64,000 nucleotides of DNA from Roseiarcus sp963732155. Lineage in GTDB: Bacteria; Pseudomonadota; Alphaproteobacteria; Rhizobiales; Beijerinckiaceae. Of this stretch, positions 26,203-34,517 are shown in pieces (position 1 is the first letter of the stretch; each line of letters begins with the position of its first letter). The translations under genes were made by a program, and so were the position numbers. The notes beneath the pieces were generated by a model, which had not been told where the DNA came from, ran no database searches, and saw only the letters and a program-made list of their open reading frames with translations. Location: NCBI GenBank assembly GCA_963732155.1, contig CAVSYB010000017.1, positions 128,355-192,354 on the forward strand. The letters are read 5' to 3'.

Positions 26203-26790
26203 GTGAAGGGCAAGAAGATCCTGATGCTGGCCGGCGAGTACAGCGAGGAATACGAGATTTTCGTATTCGAACAGGCGATGACCGCGGTCGGGCATGTCGT
26301 GCACGTCGTTTGCCCGGGGAAAAAAGCGGGAGACCAGATCCAGACCTCGCTGCATGATTTCGAGGGAGGACAGACCTATACGGAAAAGCCGGGGCATCTG
26401 CAGACGATCAACGCGACGTTCGCCGAGGTTGATCCGGCAAAATACGACGCCGTCTATGTCGCGGGCGGACGCGGGCCGGAATATATCCGCATCGACAAGA
26501 AGGTGCAGAATCTCATCCGGCATTTCCATGAGGCCGGCAAACCGATCTTCACGATCTGCCACGGCGCGCAGGTGTTGATGGCGGTCGAGGGCGTCCTCAA
26601 GGGCAAACACGTCGCCGCGCTCCAATATTGCGAGCCCGAAGTCACCGCCGTCGGCGGCGTCTACGTCGACGTTCCCCCGACGGGCGCGCATGTCGACGGC
26701 AACCTGGTGTCGGCCAAGGGATGGCCCGGCCTCGCCGCGTTCATGCGCGAGTGCCTCGCCGTGCTCGGCACCAAGATCACCCATTCCTGA
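26203..26790 (+). CDS. DJ-1/PfpI family protein
   Basis: 195-aa protein with the flavodoxin-like fold of the DJ-1/PfpI superfamily. The nucleophile elbow is TICHGAQVL, with Cys119 next to His120; E15 in GEYSEEYE is the likely acidic partner, and AGGRGPEYIR is a conserved loop. Family members are glyoxalases, chaperones or cysteine hydrolases; this one resembles the long-loop YhbO/PfpI group. The GTG start at 26203 follows GGGGAGGG by 4 bases; the longer frame is a shadow through the pump remnant. It sits between two sugar-isomerase genes, so detoxification of aldehydes from sugar is plausible. Confidence 0.82.
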   Translation: MKGKKILMLAGEYSEEYEIFVFEQAMTAVGHVVHVVCPGKKAGDQIQTSLHDFEGGQTYTEKPGHLQTINATFAEVDPAKYDAVYVAGGRGPEYIRIDKKVQNLIRHFHEAGKPIFTICHGAQVLMAVEGVLKGKHVAALQYCEPEVTAVGGVYVDVPPTGAHVDGNLVSAKGWPGLAAFMRECLAVLGTKITHS

Positions 26791-26803
26791 ACCGGCGCGG
26801 TTC
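26789..26803. terminator. Hairpin between convergent PfpI and cupin genes
   Basis: Perfect 6-bp stem GAACCG / CGGTTC with a 3-base loop GCG. It overlaps the PfpI stop codon and lies before the end of the convergent cupin gene. No T-run is seen, so it is only a possible terminator. Confidence 0.3.
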
Positions 26804-26825
26804 GTCCTGCGGGCGGACGGCGGCG

Positions 26826-27239
26826 CTAGTCGGCGCGGCGCAGGCCGAGGACGCGACCCGCCGCCGTCGATCGATAGTCGGGCAGATCGACGAGGGCGCG
26901 CTCCGCGCCGCCGGGATTGTACAGCGCCAACAGGCGCAGCGGCTCCCAGCCCTTGTTGATCGTCGAATGAAATATCGCCGTCGGAATATAAATCGTGTCG
27001 CCCGGACGCACGGCGAACGCCGGCTGGTCGTCGACCATTTGTTCGCCGAGCCCGGACAGAACATAGAGGATCTCTTCGGACATGGGATGATTGTGCCTGA
27101 CGTGGCCTTGCCCCGGGAGCAGCACGACCTCGCCGAAAGTAATGCTTGCGCCGGGCGTTTGATCGGGGCTGACGAACCATTTGATGAAGCCCCAGTCGAA
27201 GCTGTGCGTCGCGAGCTTGTCGGCGTCGACGGATGTCAT
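26826..27239 (-). CDS. Cupin-domain protein
   Basis: 137-aa single cupin. The metal-binding motif 1 is GHVRHNHPMSEEILYVLSG, giving HxH plus Glu, and motif 2 is PGDTIYIPTAIFHSTINKG. It would bind a metal and act as a small-molecule isomerase, dioxygenase or sensor. The start ATG 27239 is preceded by GGGAGGGG. It is the only minus-strand gene within the sugar island and is divergent from the 27432 isomerase, so both may share a regulator. Confidence 0.85.
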   Translation of the reverse strand: MTSVDADKLATHSFDWGFIKWFVSPDQTPGASITFGEVVLLPGQGHVRHNHPMSEEILYVLSGLGEQMVDDQPAFAVRPGDTIYIPTAIFHSTINKGWEPLRLLALYNPGGAERALVDLPDYRSTAAGRVLGLRRAD

Positions 27240-27431
27240 GGCCCCTCCCTTATCGCTGGCGCGGCGCGCCGCTGATCCGAGCGCGCCGGAAGACGTAATC
27301 CTACCGTCGCCACATGCTTGCATGCCAGCGAAATTTCAATACAGTGCGACCGGGTTTGAAAGGCGACGACGGCGCGCCCGGCGGTGCGAAAAAGCCGCGC
27401 AAACGTCATTGGCGAGGGAGAGCAAACGATC

Positions 27432-28481
27432 ATGTCGGAGGGCAACAATTGGCCAAAATTGCACAATGCGATGTGGCCGGGGGTCGTCGGCAAGGGGGGC
27501 GACGCCGAACCGCCGATCGCCCTGGAGACGCTGGTCGACCTGACGGCCAACGCGAAGGTCGACGGCGTGAAATTCGACGGCGTCGATCTCTTCCTCGCCG
27601 CGCCGCACACCAGCGTCAATTCGACTGACGACCAGATCAAGGGACTTGCCGAACTGATCGGATCGAAAGGCTTGGCGATCGGCTCCCTCGTCGCGCCGGT
27701 ATGGCCGCCGGTCGGCGGCGGCTCGGCAATGGGCGGCGCCGAAGAGCGCAAGCTTTTCGTTACGATGGTCGAGAAAGCGTGCCGGGTCGGCAAGCGGCTG
27801 CGCGATCTGGGCGTCAGGTCTTATGGAGTCGTCCGCATCGATTCGGCGACCGGCGTGCACGATTGGGCGCAGAATCCTGTCGCTAACACCAAGCTGATCG
27901 CCCAGACTTTCCGCGAGGCCTGCGACGTCGCCGATGCGTACGGCGAGCGGTTGGCCGCCGAGGGCGAAATTTGCTGGGGCGGCATGCACGGCTGGAAGAG
28001 CATGGTCAATTTGCTGGAGACGGTCGGGCGTCCGAAGACGCTCGGCTTTCAGGCCGATATGGCGCACACCTTGCTCTACACCCTGGGCTATAACGCGCCG
28101 GACGAGCGCATTCTGCCGACCGACTTCGATTGGCGGAACAAGGAAGTCTTCCACGCCGCGTTGAAGGAAATGACCAAGGCGCTTCGCCCGTGGACGATCG
28201 ATTTTCACGTCGCGCAGAACGACGCCACCGTGAAGGGCTCCGGCTCGCACGACAAGACCGGTCGCCATTGCACGGTCGACGATCCCAACGGCAAGCTGGA
28301 TATCGCGCATGACGCCGGCTACTGGCTGCGCGATGAAAGCGGCGCCCTGACCAAGGCCTTCAAACACATCTGCTGGGACGGCTGCATGTTCCCCAACGAG
28401 ATCATGACCCGCCAAAAGACGTGGAATGACATCCTCGGCGCGATGATCAAGGTGCGCGACGCGCATGGCTGGCGTCAGTAA
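27432..28481 (+). CDS. Sugar phosphate isomerase/epimerase, TIM barrel
   Basis: 349-aa AP-endonuclease-2-fold protein. The segments VDGVKFDGVDLF, EGEICWGGMHGWKSMVNLLE, and FQADMAHTLLY resemble the metal-binding strands of sugar isomerases. A C-terminal CWDGCMFPNEIMTRQKTW follows. The start ATG 27432 is the first with GGGAGAGC upstream. It precedes the Gfo/Idh/MocA dehydrogenase by 21 bases, so they are likely co-transcribed and act on the same sugar. I could not assign a specific substrate. Confidence 0.78.
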   Translation: MSEGNNWPKLHNAMWPGVVGKGGDAEPPIALETLVDLTANAKVDGVKFDGVDLFLAAPHTSVNSTDDQIKGLAELIGSKGLAIGSLVAPVWPPVGGGSAMGGAEERKLFVTMVEKACRVGKRLRDLGVRSYGVVRIDSATGVHDWAQNPVANTKLIAQTFREACDVADAYGERLAAEGEICWGGMHGWKSMVNLLETVGRPKTLGFQADMAHTLLYTLGYNAPDERILPTDFDWRNKEVFHAALKEMTKALRPWTIDFHVAQNDATVKGSGSHDKTGRHCTVDDPNGKLDIAHDAGYWLRDESGALTKAFKHICWDGCMFPNEIMTRQKTWNDILGAMIKVRDAHGWRQ

Positions 28482-28502
28482 ATCCCGTCTCGGAGACCAG
28501 CG

Positions 28503-29648
28503 ATGAGCGCGAAGAAAAAGCTCAACATCGGCATGGTTGGCTGCGGCTTCATGGGCCGCACCCATTCCAACGCTTTCGGCAAGGTCAACCAGTTCTTCGA
28601 CCTCGACTACGAGCCTGTCCTCAAGGCCGTTTGCGCGCGCAGCGCGGCGGGCGTCGAGGCCTTCGCGCAGAACTGGGGCTATCAGTCGTTTGAAACGGAC
28701 TGGCGCAAACTGGTGGCGCGCCGGGACATCGACCTCGTCGACATCGCAAGTCCGAACGATACGCACGCCGAGATCGCCATCGCCGCGGCCGCGGCCGGCA
28801 AAATGGTAATGTGCGAGAAGCCGCTCGGCCGCAACGCCGCCGAGGCGGAGAAAATGGTCGCGGCGGTCGAGGCGGCCAAGACGCCGAACATGGTCTGGTA
28901 CAATTATCGTCGCGTGCCGGCGGTGACTCTCGCCAAGCAACTGGTCGACGAAGGACGGCTGGGCCGCATTTTTCACTATCGCGCCAAGTTCCTGCAGGAC
29001 TGGACGATTTCCGCCGATCTGCCGCAAGGCGGCGCCGGCCTGTGGCGGCTCGACGCGAGCGTCGCCGGGAGCGGCGTCACGGGCGACCTGCTCGCCCATT
29101 GCATCGATACGGCGATGTGGCTGAACGGGCCGATCGACACCGTCACCGCGATGACCGAGACCTTCATCAAGGAGCGCCGCCACACGATCACCGGCAAGGT
29201 CGAGAAGGTGACCATCGACGACGCAAGCGCCTTTCTGGCGCGTTTTCACAACGGCTCGCTGGCGACCTTCGAGGCGACCCGCTATGCGCGCGGCCACAAG
29301 GCGCTCTACACGCTGGAGATCAACGGCGCGAAGGCGTCGATCATCTGGGACCTTCACGACCTGCACCGCCTGCAATATTTCGAGCATAGCGACGAAGGCC
29401 GCGTTCGCGGATGGCGCTCGCTGCATATCACCGACGGCGATCACCCCTACATGGGCCATTGGTGGGTGCCGGGCCTGCAGATCGGCTACGAGCACACGTT
29501 CATCCATCAGGCCGCCGATTTTCTCGCCGCGCTGGCCGCCGGCGGTGCGGCGAGCCCGACGTTCCGCGACGCGCTGGCGACGGATTATGTCACCGACGCG
29601 GTTCTGCAATCGGCTCGCACGGGGCGGTGGGAGAACGTCCAGCGGTAA
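28503..29648 (+). CDS. Gfo/Idh/MocA family oxidoreductase
   Basis: 381-aa NAD(P)-dependent sugar dehydrogenase. The Rossmann motif is GMVGCGFMGRTHSNAF, and the catalytic lysine lies in CEKPLGRNAAEAE. The C-terminal beta-sheet domain includes VAGSGVTGDLLAHCIDTAMW, with the D-x3-H pair that aligns the substrate. It would oxidise a pyranose, inositol or related polyol. It follows the isomerase by 21 bases and precedes the PEP-hydrolase-like gene. Confidence 0.9.
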   Translation: MSAKKKLNIGMVGCGFMGRTHSNAFGKVNQFFDLDYEPVLKAVCARSAAGVEAFAQNWGYQSFETDWRKLVARRDIDLVDIASPNDTHAEIAIAAAAAGKMVMCEKPLGRNAAEAEKMVAAVEAAKTPNMVWYNYRRVPAVTLAKQLVDEGRLGRIFHYRAKFLQDWTISADLPQGGAGLWRLDASVAGSGVTGDLLAHCIDTAMWLNGPIDTVTAMTETFIKERRHTITGKVEKVTIDDASAFLARFHNGSLATFEATRYARGHKALYTLEINGAKASIIWDLHDLHRLQYFEHSDEGRVRGWRSLHITDGDHPYMGHWWVPGLQIGYEHTFIHQAADFLAALAAGGAASPTFRDALATDYVTDAVLQSARTGRWENVQR

Positions 29649-29743
29649 GCGACGAATGTCGCGCGCGGAACGACGCTCGCCGCGGGCAGACGGGCTGGAC
29701 CGCCCGTCGACGACTCTCTCGAATTCGCTGAAAGGGGCTCGCA

Positions 29744-30574
29744 GTGCCGTCGCCAAACCGCCAGGCTATCGTCGACAAGCTCAGCGCGATGGCGCGCGAC
29801 AGGAGGCCGATCATCGGCGGCGGCGCGGGCACCGGTCTTTCCGCCAAATGCGAGGAGATGGGCGGCCTCGATCTGATCGTCATCTATAATTCGGGCCGCT
29901 ATCGCATGGCGGGCCGCGGTTCGGCGGCCGGGCTGCTGGCTTTCGGCAACGCCAATGAAATCGTCAAACAGATGGCGCGCGAAGTTCTGCCGGTCGTGAA
30001 GCGCACGCCGGTTCTCGCCGGCGTCAACGGCACGGATCCATTCGTGCTGATGCCCTCGTTCCTCGCCGAGCTTAAGGCGATGGGATTCGCCGGCGTGCAG
30101 AATTTTCCGACCATCGGATTGTTCGACGGGGTGATGCGCGCCAGTTTTGAAGAGACCGGCTTCGGCTTCGGCCTCGAGGTCGACATGATCGCCACGGCGC
30201 ATGATCTCGATCTTCTGACGACGCCCTATGTATTCAATCCCGGCGAGGCGGAGGCGATGGTGCGGGCCGGGGCCGACGTGCTCGTCGCGCATATGGGCGT
30301 GACGGTCGGCGGATCGGTCGGCGCGACCTCCGCCATATCGCGCGCGCAATGCGTCGACGAGGTCGATCGCATCGCGGAGGCGGCGATGCGGGTGCGGCCG
30401 GAGATTATCGTGCTTTGCCACGGCGGTCCGATCGCCACGCCCGAGGACGCCGAGTTCATGCTGCGGAATTGCCGCCATTGCCATGGCTTCTACGGCGCAA
30501 GCAGCATGGAGCGCCTGCCTGTAGAAATCGCGCTGACCGAACAGGCGCGGAAGTTCAAGGCCATCGCCTTTTAG
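29744..30574 (+). CDS. Phosphoenolpyruvate hydrolase-like TIM-barrel protein (PF09370 family)
   Basis: 276-aa protein of the PEP-hydrolase-like/TIM-barrel signal-transduction family, which is also the C-terminal part of the plant Tm-1 protein. Conserved segments are RRPIIGGGAGTGLSAKCEE, DLIVIYNSGRYRMAGRGS, PVLAGVNGTDP and AHMGVTVGGSVGATSA. The start is GTG 29744, with GAAAGGGG upstream. It lies 95 bases after the dehydrogenase. The family fold suggests carbon-carbon lyase or phospho-ketoacid chemistry, so it may cleave the sugar acid made by the neighbours; the reaction is not established. Confidence 0.82.
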   Translation: MPSPNRQAIVDKLSAMARDRRPIIGGGAGTGLSAKCEEMGGLDLIVIYNSGRYRMAGRGSAAGLLAFGNANEIVKQMAREVLPVVKRTPVLAGVNGTDPFVLMPSFLAELKAMGFAGVQNFPTIGLFDGVMRASFEETGFGFGLEVDMIATAHDLDLLTTPYVFNPGEAEAMVRAGADVLVAHMGVTVGGSVGATSAISRAQCVDEVDRIAEAAMRVRPEIIVLCHGGPIATPEDAEFMLRNCRHCHGFYGASSMERLPVEIALTEQARKFKAIAF

Positions 30575-30592
30575 CGCCGGGCTTCGCCGGCG
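30575..30592. terminator. Hairpin between convergent PEP-hydrolase-like gene and dhaK
   Basis: A 6-bp stem CGCCGG / CCGGCG with loop GCTTCG begins directly after the TAG stop. The GCTTCG-type loop is stable. It lies between two convergent genes and could serve both; no T-run is present. Confidence 0.35.
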
Positions 30593-30608
30593 TCAGGGTC
30601 CGCCGCGC

Positions 30609-31598
30609 TCACATGCCCCAGCGAAGGGCGGGGGTGTGAACCGGCGCGTCCCAAAATCTCGCGCCGTCGCCATCGAGCAGCGAAATCGTGATCGAGGCGC
30701 CCGCCATGTCGAGGGACGTCACATAGGAGCCGACCAGGGAGCGCGACGGCTTGAGGCCGGCGGCGTCAAGCATGCGCGACGCCTCATGGTAGAGGAGATA
30801 GAGCTCGATCAACGGCGTGGCGCCGAACCCGTTGACGAACAGGATTGCCTCGCCGCCCCGCTTTGGCGCGAGATCGACGAGGATCGCATTGACCATCTCT
30901 TCGACCATCGCATGGGCGGAAGCGAGGGCGACGCGCCGTCGCCCGGGCTCGCCGTGGATGCCGACGCCCATTTCGACTTCCCGATCGCCAAGTTCGAAAT
31001 TCGGTTTGCCGGCGGCCGGCGTCGTGCACGAGGTCAGGGCGACGCCCATCGAGCGCGTACGGCGGTTCACCGCCTGACCCAACGCCTGAAGCTCGGCGCG
31101 GCCCATTCCCGTCTCCGCCGCCGCGCCGACAATCTTCTCCACGATCAACGTGCCCGCGACGCCGCGCCGGCCGGTCGAATAGGTCGAGGTTTCGACCGCC
31201 ACGTCGTCGTCGATTATCACGGTCGCGCAGCGTCCGTCGGTCATTTCGGCGGCCATTTCGAAGTTCATCACGTCGCCCTCGTAGTTCTTGACGATGAGCA
31301 CGACGCCGGCTCCCTGATCGATCGCTTCGACGGCCGCGATCATCTGGTCCGGCGTCGGCGAAGTGAAAATCTGCCCGGGACAAGCGGCGTCCAGCATCCC
31401 GAGGCCGACGAACCCGGCATGCAGCGGCTCGTGTCCCGAGCCGCCCCCCGAAAGAAGCCCGACCTTCCCGGCTTTCAGCGTTCGGCGCCGGACGAACTTG
31501 CGCTCCTCGCCGGCGACCACGAGGTCGGCGTGCGCCGCGAGGAAACCGTCGAGGCTTTCCTCCAGCAGGGTTTGAGGCGAATTGAGAAATTTCTTCAT
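30609..31598 (-). CDS. dhaK: Dihydroxyacetone kinase subunit DhaK
   Basis: Substrate-binding subunit (329 aa) of a PEP-dependent dihydroxyacetone kinase. The substrate pocket loop GLLSGGGSGHEPLHAGFVG is present, and His215 in GVGIHGEPG is the residue that forms the hemiaminal with dihydroxyacetone. It lacks the C-terminal DhaL fusion of ATP-dependent kinases, in line with the separate DhaL gene at 34517. It is the last gene of the long minus-strand operon. Related kinases also act on erythrulose, so the ketose is not certain. Confidence 0.92.
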   Translation of the reverse strand: MKKFLNSPQTLLEESLDGFLAAHADLVVAGEERKFVRRRTLKAGKVGLLSGGGSGHEPLHAGFVGLGMLDAACPGQIFTSPTPDQMIAAVEAIDQGAGVVLIVKNYEGDVMNFEMAAEMTDGRCATVIIDDDVAVETSTYSTGRRGVAGTLIVEKIVGAAAETGMGRAELQALGQAVNRRTRSMGVALTSCTTPAAGKPNFELGDREVEMGVGIHGEPGRRRVALASAHAMVEEMVNAILVDLAPKRGGEAILFVNGFGATPLIELYLLYHEASRMLDAAGLKPSRSLVGSYVTSLDMAGASITISLLDGDGARFWDAPVHTPALRWGM

Positions 31599-31682
31599 GG
31601 CTTCCTCCCGTGCCTCGCAGATCGGGGCCGCTCGCCCCGGCCGCCTGTTGGTTCGGACTGCGGCGTCGCGTCCCTCGCGCGT

Positions 31683-32108
31683 TCAGTCGGCGCTTGCGAC
31701 GATCCGCGCCAGGCGGCGGGCGGTCTCGCGCAACAGTTCGTCGAAGGCGCGGTTCTTCTTCGCATCGCCCAGGTCGAAGACCTCAAGCTTCAGGCTGCGC
31801 AGACTCGGATTGTCGCGAACCGCCTGCCTGACCCGATTGGGGTGAGCGCGCGCGAACAAGTCGAGAAACTCGCGCTTCTCGGTCGGCGAAAAGTGACAGA
31901 CCTCGAAGATGATTTCGAGATGCGGCGCCGGTATCGGCAGGGGATTGGCCGGATTCGTCATATGCGAGACGAAACTGCGGTTCTTGCCCAGCGCGGTGGC
32001 CAGACGTTGCCGCGTGCCCGACGGTCGCCGATCGATGACATTGCGAAGAATGGTCTTGTAGGCCTCGACGTGAGCGGCTTTCGCGTCGCGGGCCGGCGCG
32101 TCGTTCAT
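31683..32108 (-). CDS. Small helix-turn-helix protein in the dha operon
   Basis: 141-aa predicted DNA-binding protein. The helix-turn-helix candidate is TRQRLATALGKNRSFVSHMTNP, followed by a segment with EVCHFSPTEKREFLDLFARAHP and a C-terminal helical part. The start ATG 32108 overlaps the Enzyme I stop by 4 bases (ATGA). It lies between Enzyme I and dhaK, 84 bases upstream of dhaK. A regulator inside the operon that senses phosphorylation or substrate is my inference. I do not recognise a named family. Confidence 0.65.
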   Translation of the reverse strand: MNDAPARDAKAAHVEAYKTILRNVIDRRPSGTRQRLATALGKNRSFVSHMTNPANPLPIPAPHLEIIFEVCHFSPTEKREFLDLFARAHPNRVRQAVRDNPSLRSLKLEVFDLGDAKKNRAFDELLRETARRLARIVASAD

Positions 32109-33718
32109 CCCGGCGCTCCCGAAAGATTGACGCGCGCGATCGCCTCCTTGGTTCGGCCGAGCGCCGCCGGGCTCACCGACAAGGCGCGCAGACCGGCCCG
32201 CAGCAACGCTTCGATGAATTTCGGCTCGCCGCCCGCGTCGCCGCAAAGGCTCACCTTGCGGCCGGCGCGGGCGCCGTGCGCGGCGACTTGCCCGATGAGG
32301 CGAAGAACCGCCGGATGGCCGGGATCGTTGAGGGCGGCGACCGCCTCGCTGTCGCGCGCCGCGGCCATGACATATTGCGTCAGGTCGTTCGAGCCGATCG
32401 AGAAGAAGGCGGCGTCGAAGGCGTCGATCGTAAGGGCCGCGGCGGGCACTTCGACCATGATGCCGAGTTCGGGGCGCCGGCAGGCGACGTTCGCCGCCCG
32501 CAATTCGCGTAAGGCTTCCTCGAGATAGGCGCGCGCGCTTTCAAGCTCGCTGGGCAGTGTCACCATGGGCAGCATCACTTCGACGGCGCCATGCGCCGCG
32601 GCCCGGCACAGGGCTTTCAGTTGCGTGCGAAACGGCCCGGGCCTGGCGAGCGAAAGCCTGACGCCGCGCATGCCGAGGAAAGGATTGGCCTCATGGTCGA
32701 GCGTGAGGCCGGGGATGGGTTTGTCGGCGCCGGCGTCGAGGGTTCGAATCGTCACCGGCCTGCCGGCCGCCCATTCAGCCAGCCGCCGATAGACGCGATA
32801 TTGGGCCTCTTCGTCCGGCAGCCCTCCCTTGCCGCTGAACAGGAATTCGGTGCGCACCAGTCCGACGCCGTCGCAACTGGCCGGATCGAGCCTGTCGATT
32901 TCAGCGGGGTCGGCGATGTTGACGCAAACCGTGATCGCCGTTCCGTCGACGGTGGCGGCCGGCCGCATCAGGAACTCGTCAGTCGCGCCCGGCGCCCGCT
33001 CGGCCGCCTTGGCGCGCGCCGCGAAATCCTGGCGCGTCGCGGGCGCGGGATCGAGCCACAGCGTCGCGTTTTCGCCATCGATCAGCGCCTCGCCGGTCGC
33101 GACGACGCTGCCGAGATCGAGGGCGACGCCGACGAGCATCGGGACCCCGCGCGCCCGCGCGAGCGTTGCGACATGGCCCGAGGCGCTGCCCCGCGTCAAC
33201 GCGATGCCGCCGCCGCCGCTCCAGTCGGTCGCGAGGAAGCGGGAGGGCGTCAGATCTTCGCCGACCACGATGGCGCCGGCCGGCGGGCCGGGATCGCTCG
33301 CGGCTCCCGCCAAAGCGCCGAGCACCCGGTCGCGGATATCCCGCAAGTCGCTCGCGCGCGCCTTGAAATTCTCGTCTTCGGCGGCCTCGTAACCGTCGAT
33401 TTCAGCATCGAGCGCGGTTCGCCATGCGCGATCCGCCGCCCCGCCGGACCCGATCGCCGCGAAGGCCGTTTCGGCGAGAGCCTCATCCTCGAGCATGGCG
33501 ATCTGGAAGGCGAGGATGTCGACCCCCTCGCCGTCAGCGCGAGCGGCCAGCGCCGATAGCTGATCGAGCGCCGAGGCGATCGCCTTGCGCAGCGCCTCGG
33601 TCTCGGCGGCCGGATCTCCGCCCCAGCGGCTCGTCGCGGCGGCGTTTGGCAGGACCGCCAGGGGGCCGGCGGCGAATCCGGCCGAGGCGATCCTCCCGGT
33701 GAGACGAAGCTCAGCCAT
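32105..33718 (-). CDS. PEP-protein phosphotransferase, Enzyme I type, for DhaM
   Basis: 537-aa Enzyme I homologue that takes phosphate from PEP and passes it to HPr. The phosphorylated His182 lies in SASGHVATLARARGVP (GGxTSHxAI in canonical EI). The PEP-binding barrel has LVRTEFLF, LDAGADKP (canonical DVGGDKP), FFSIGSNDLTQY, and the catalytic Cys in LCGDAGG. Its start overlaps HPr by 8 bases and its end overlaps the HTH gene by 4. In E. coli, EI-like and HPr domains are fused in DhaM; here they are separate genes. Confidence 0.9.
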   Translation of the reverse strand: MAELRLTGRIASAGFAAGPLAVLPNAAATSRWGGDPAAETEALRKAIASALDQLSALAARADGEGVDILAFQIAMLEDEALAETAFAAIGSGGAADRAWRTALDAEIDGYEAAEDENFKARASDLRDIRDRVLGALAGAASDPGPPAGAIVVGEDLTPSRFLATDWSGGGGIALTRGSASGHVATLARARGVPMLVGVALDLGSVVATGEALIDGENATLWLDPAPATRQDFAARAKAAERAPGATDEFLMRPAATVDGTAITVCVNIADPAEIDRLDPASCDGVGLVRTEFLFSGKGGLPDEEAQYRVYRRLAEWAAGRPVTIRTLDAGADKPIPGLTLDHEANPFLGMRGVRLSLARPGPFRTQLKALCRAAAHGAVEVMLPMVTLPSELESARAYLEEALRELRAANVACRRPELGIMVEVPAAALTIDAFDAAFFSIGSNDLTQYVMAAARDSEAVAALNDPGHPAVLRLIGQVAAHGARAGRKVSLCGDAGGEPKFIEALLRAGLRALSVSPAALGRTKEAIARVNLSGAPG

Positions 33719-34037
33719 GCGCGTTTTCGGACCCGCCCCCGCCGCCCGCCGCTTCCTCGCCGCGAAAGTCGGCGGCGACGAGATGTCGCAGCGCTGCGAG
33801 GGCCGCGCCGGCGTCGGGACCCCTGGCGCGGAAATGCAAGGTCGCGCCCTTGGCCGCCTTCACGGCCATGACCTTGACGATGCTCTTGGCGTCGACCCAG
33901 GGGCCGTCTTCCGCGAGCGCAACCTCGATTTGCGACGCGAAACTTTTGGCGAGCTTGGTGAGCTTCACCGACGGGCGGGCGTGAAGCCCGACCGGGTTAG
34001 TCAGCGGCGCCGAAGAGGTCGCGGTGAACTCATCCAT
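33711..34037 (-). CDS. HPr-family phosphocarrier protein
   Basis: 108-aa HPr. The phosphorylation site His19 lies in NPVGLHARPSVKL, and a later VDAKSIVKVMAVKAAKGATL segment carries the regulatory-serine region. A poly-glycine tail (AAGGGGGSE) extends the C-terminus. It would pass phosphate from Enzyme I to the DhaM EIIA. It lies 93 bases after dhaM and overlaps the Enzyme I gene by 8 bases. Confidence 0.9.
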   Translation of the reverse strand: MDEFTATSSAPLTNPVGLHARPSVKLTKLAKSFASQIEVALAEDGPWVDAKSIVKVMAVKAAKGATLHFRARGPDAGAALAALRHLVAADFRGEEAAGGGGGSENAHG

Positions 34038-34130
34038 GCGAAGGACTCGATCCTTTCCGCTGGCGCGGCGCGCCGCGCGCCTCGTCGCGGCGAAAACAAA
34101 GAAGGCGGCCGGCGCCGTTCCGCGCGGGGG

Positions 34131-34517
34131 TCATGGCGACAGTTCTTCGGCGGTGCGCCGCACGAGGGCGAGGCTCGCGCCGCCCGAGGCCTCGGTCGCG
34201 GCGACCACCGCGCCTTCGACGATCGGCGCGTTGCAGATGACGACGCGGCCTCGTTTGTCCTCGCCGAGCATCTCGATCGCCATCTCGCTGTTGGACTCGG
34301 CGCCGCCGAGGTCGACGAGGACGGCGACGCCCGCCTCGGACCAGGCGCGATGAATGGCGTCGGTGATCGCCTCGAAGCTCGTTCCGAGCCCGCCGCCGGG
34401 GTCGCCGCCCGTCCAGGCGAGCGGAACCTCGGCTCCGACCATCTGCCGCACCATGTCGGCCGCGCCTTCGGCCACCTTCGGCGAATGCGACACGATGACG
34501 ATGCCGACATTGGCCAT
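34131..34517 (-). CDS. dhaM: DhaM EIIA-type phosphotransfer subunit
   Basis: 128-aa single EIIA(Dha)/mannose-type domain. The active His11 is in VGIVIVSHSPKVAEGA. Conserved parts include GTSFEAITDAIHRAW, VLVDLGGAESNSEMA, and NAPIVEGAVVAA. It shuttles phosphate from HPr to the ADP bound in DhaL. Its ATG at 34517 shares a base with the dhaL TGA (TGATG). The E. coli version continues into HPr and EI domains, but here it stops, and those functions are in the next two genes. Confidence 0.9.
   Translation of the reverse strand: MANVGIVIVSHSPKVAEGAADMVRQMVGAEVPLAWTGGDPGGGLGTSFEAITDAIHRAWSEAGVAVLVDLGGAESNSEMAIEMLGEDKRGRVVICNAPIVEGAVVAATEASGGASLALVRRTAEELSP

Noticed and set aside
27336..29756. 806-codon minus-strand open frame
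   Set aside because: It runs antisense through the isomerase and dehydrogenase genes, has no domain, and reflects codon bias at third positions.
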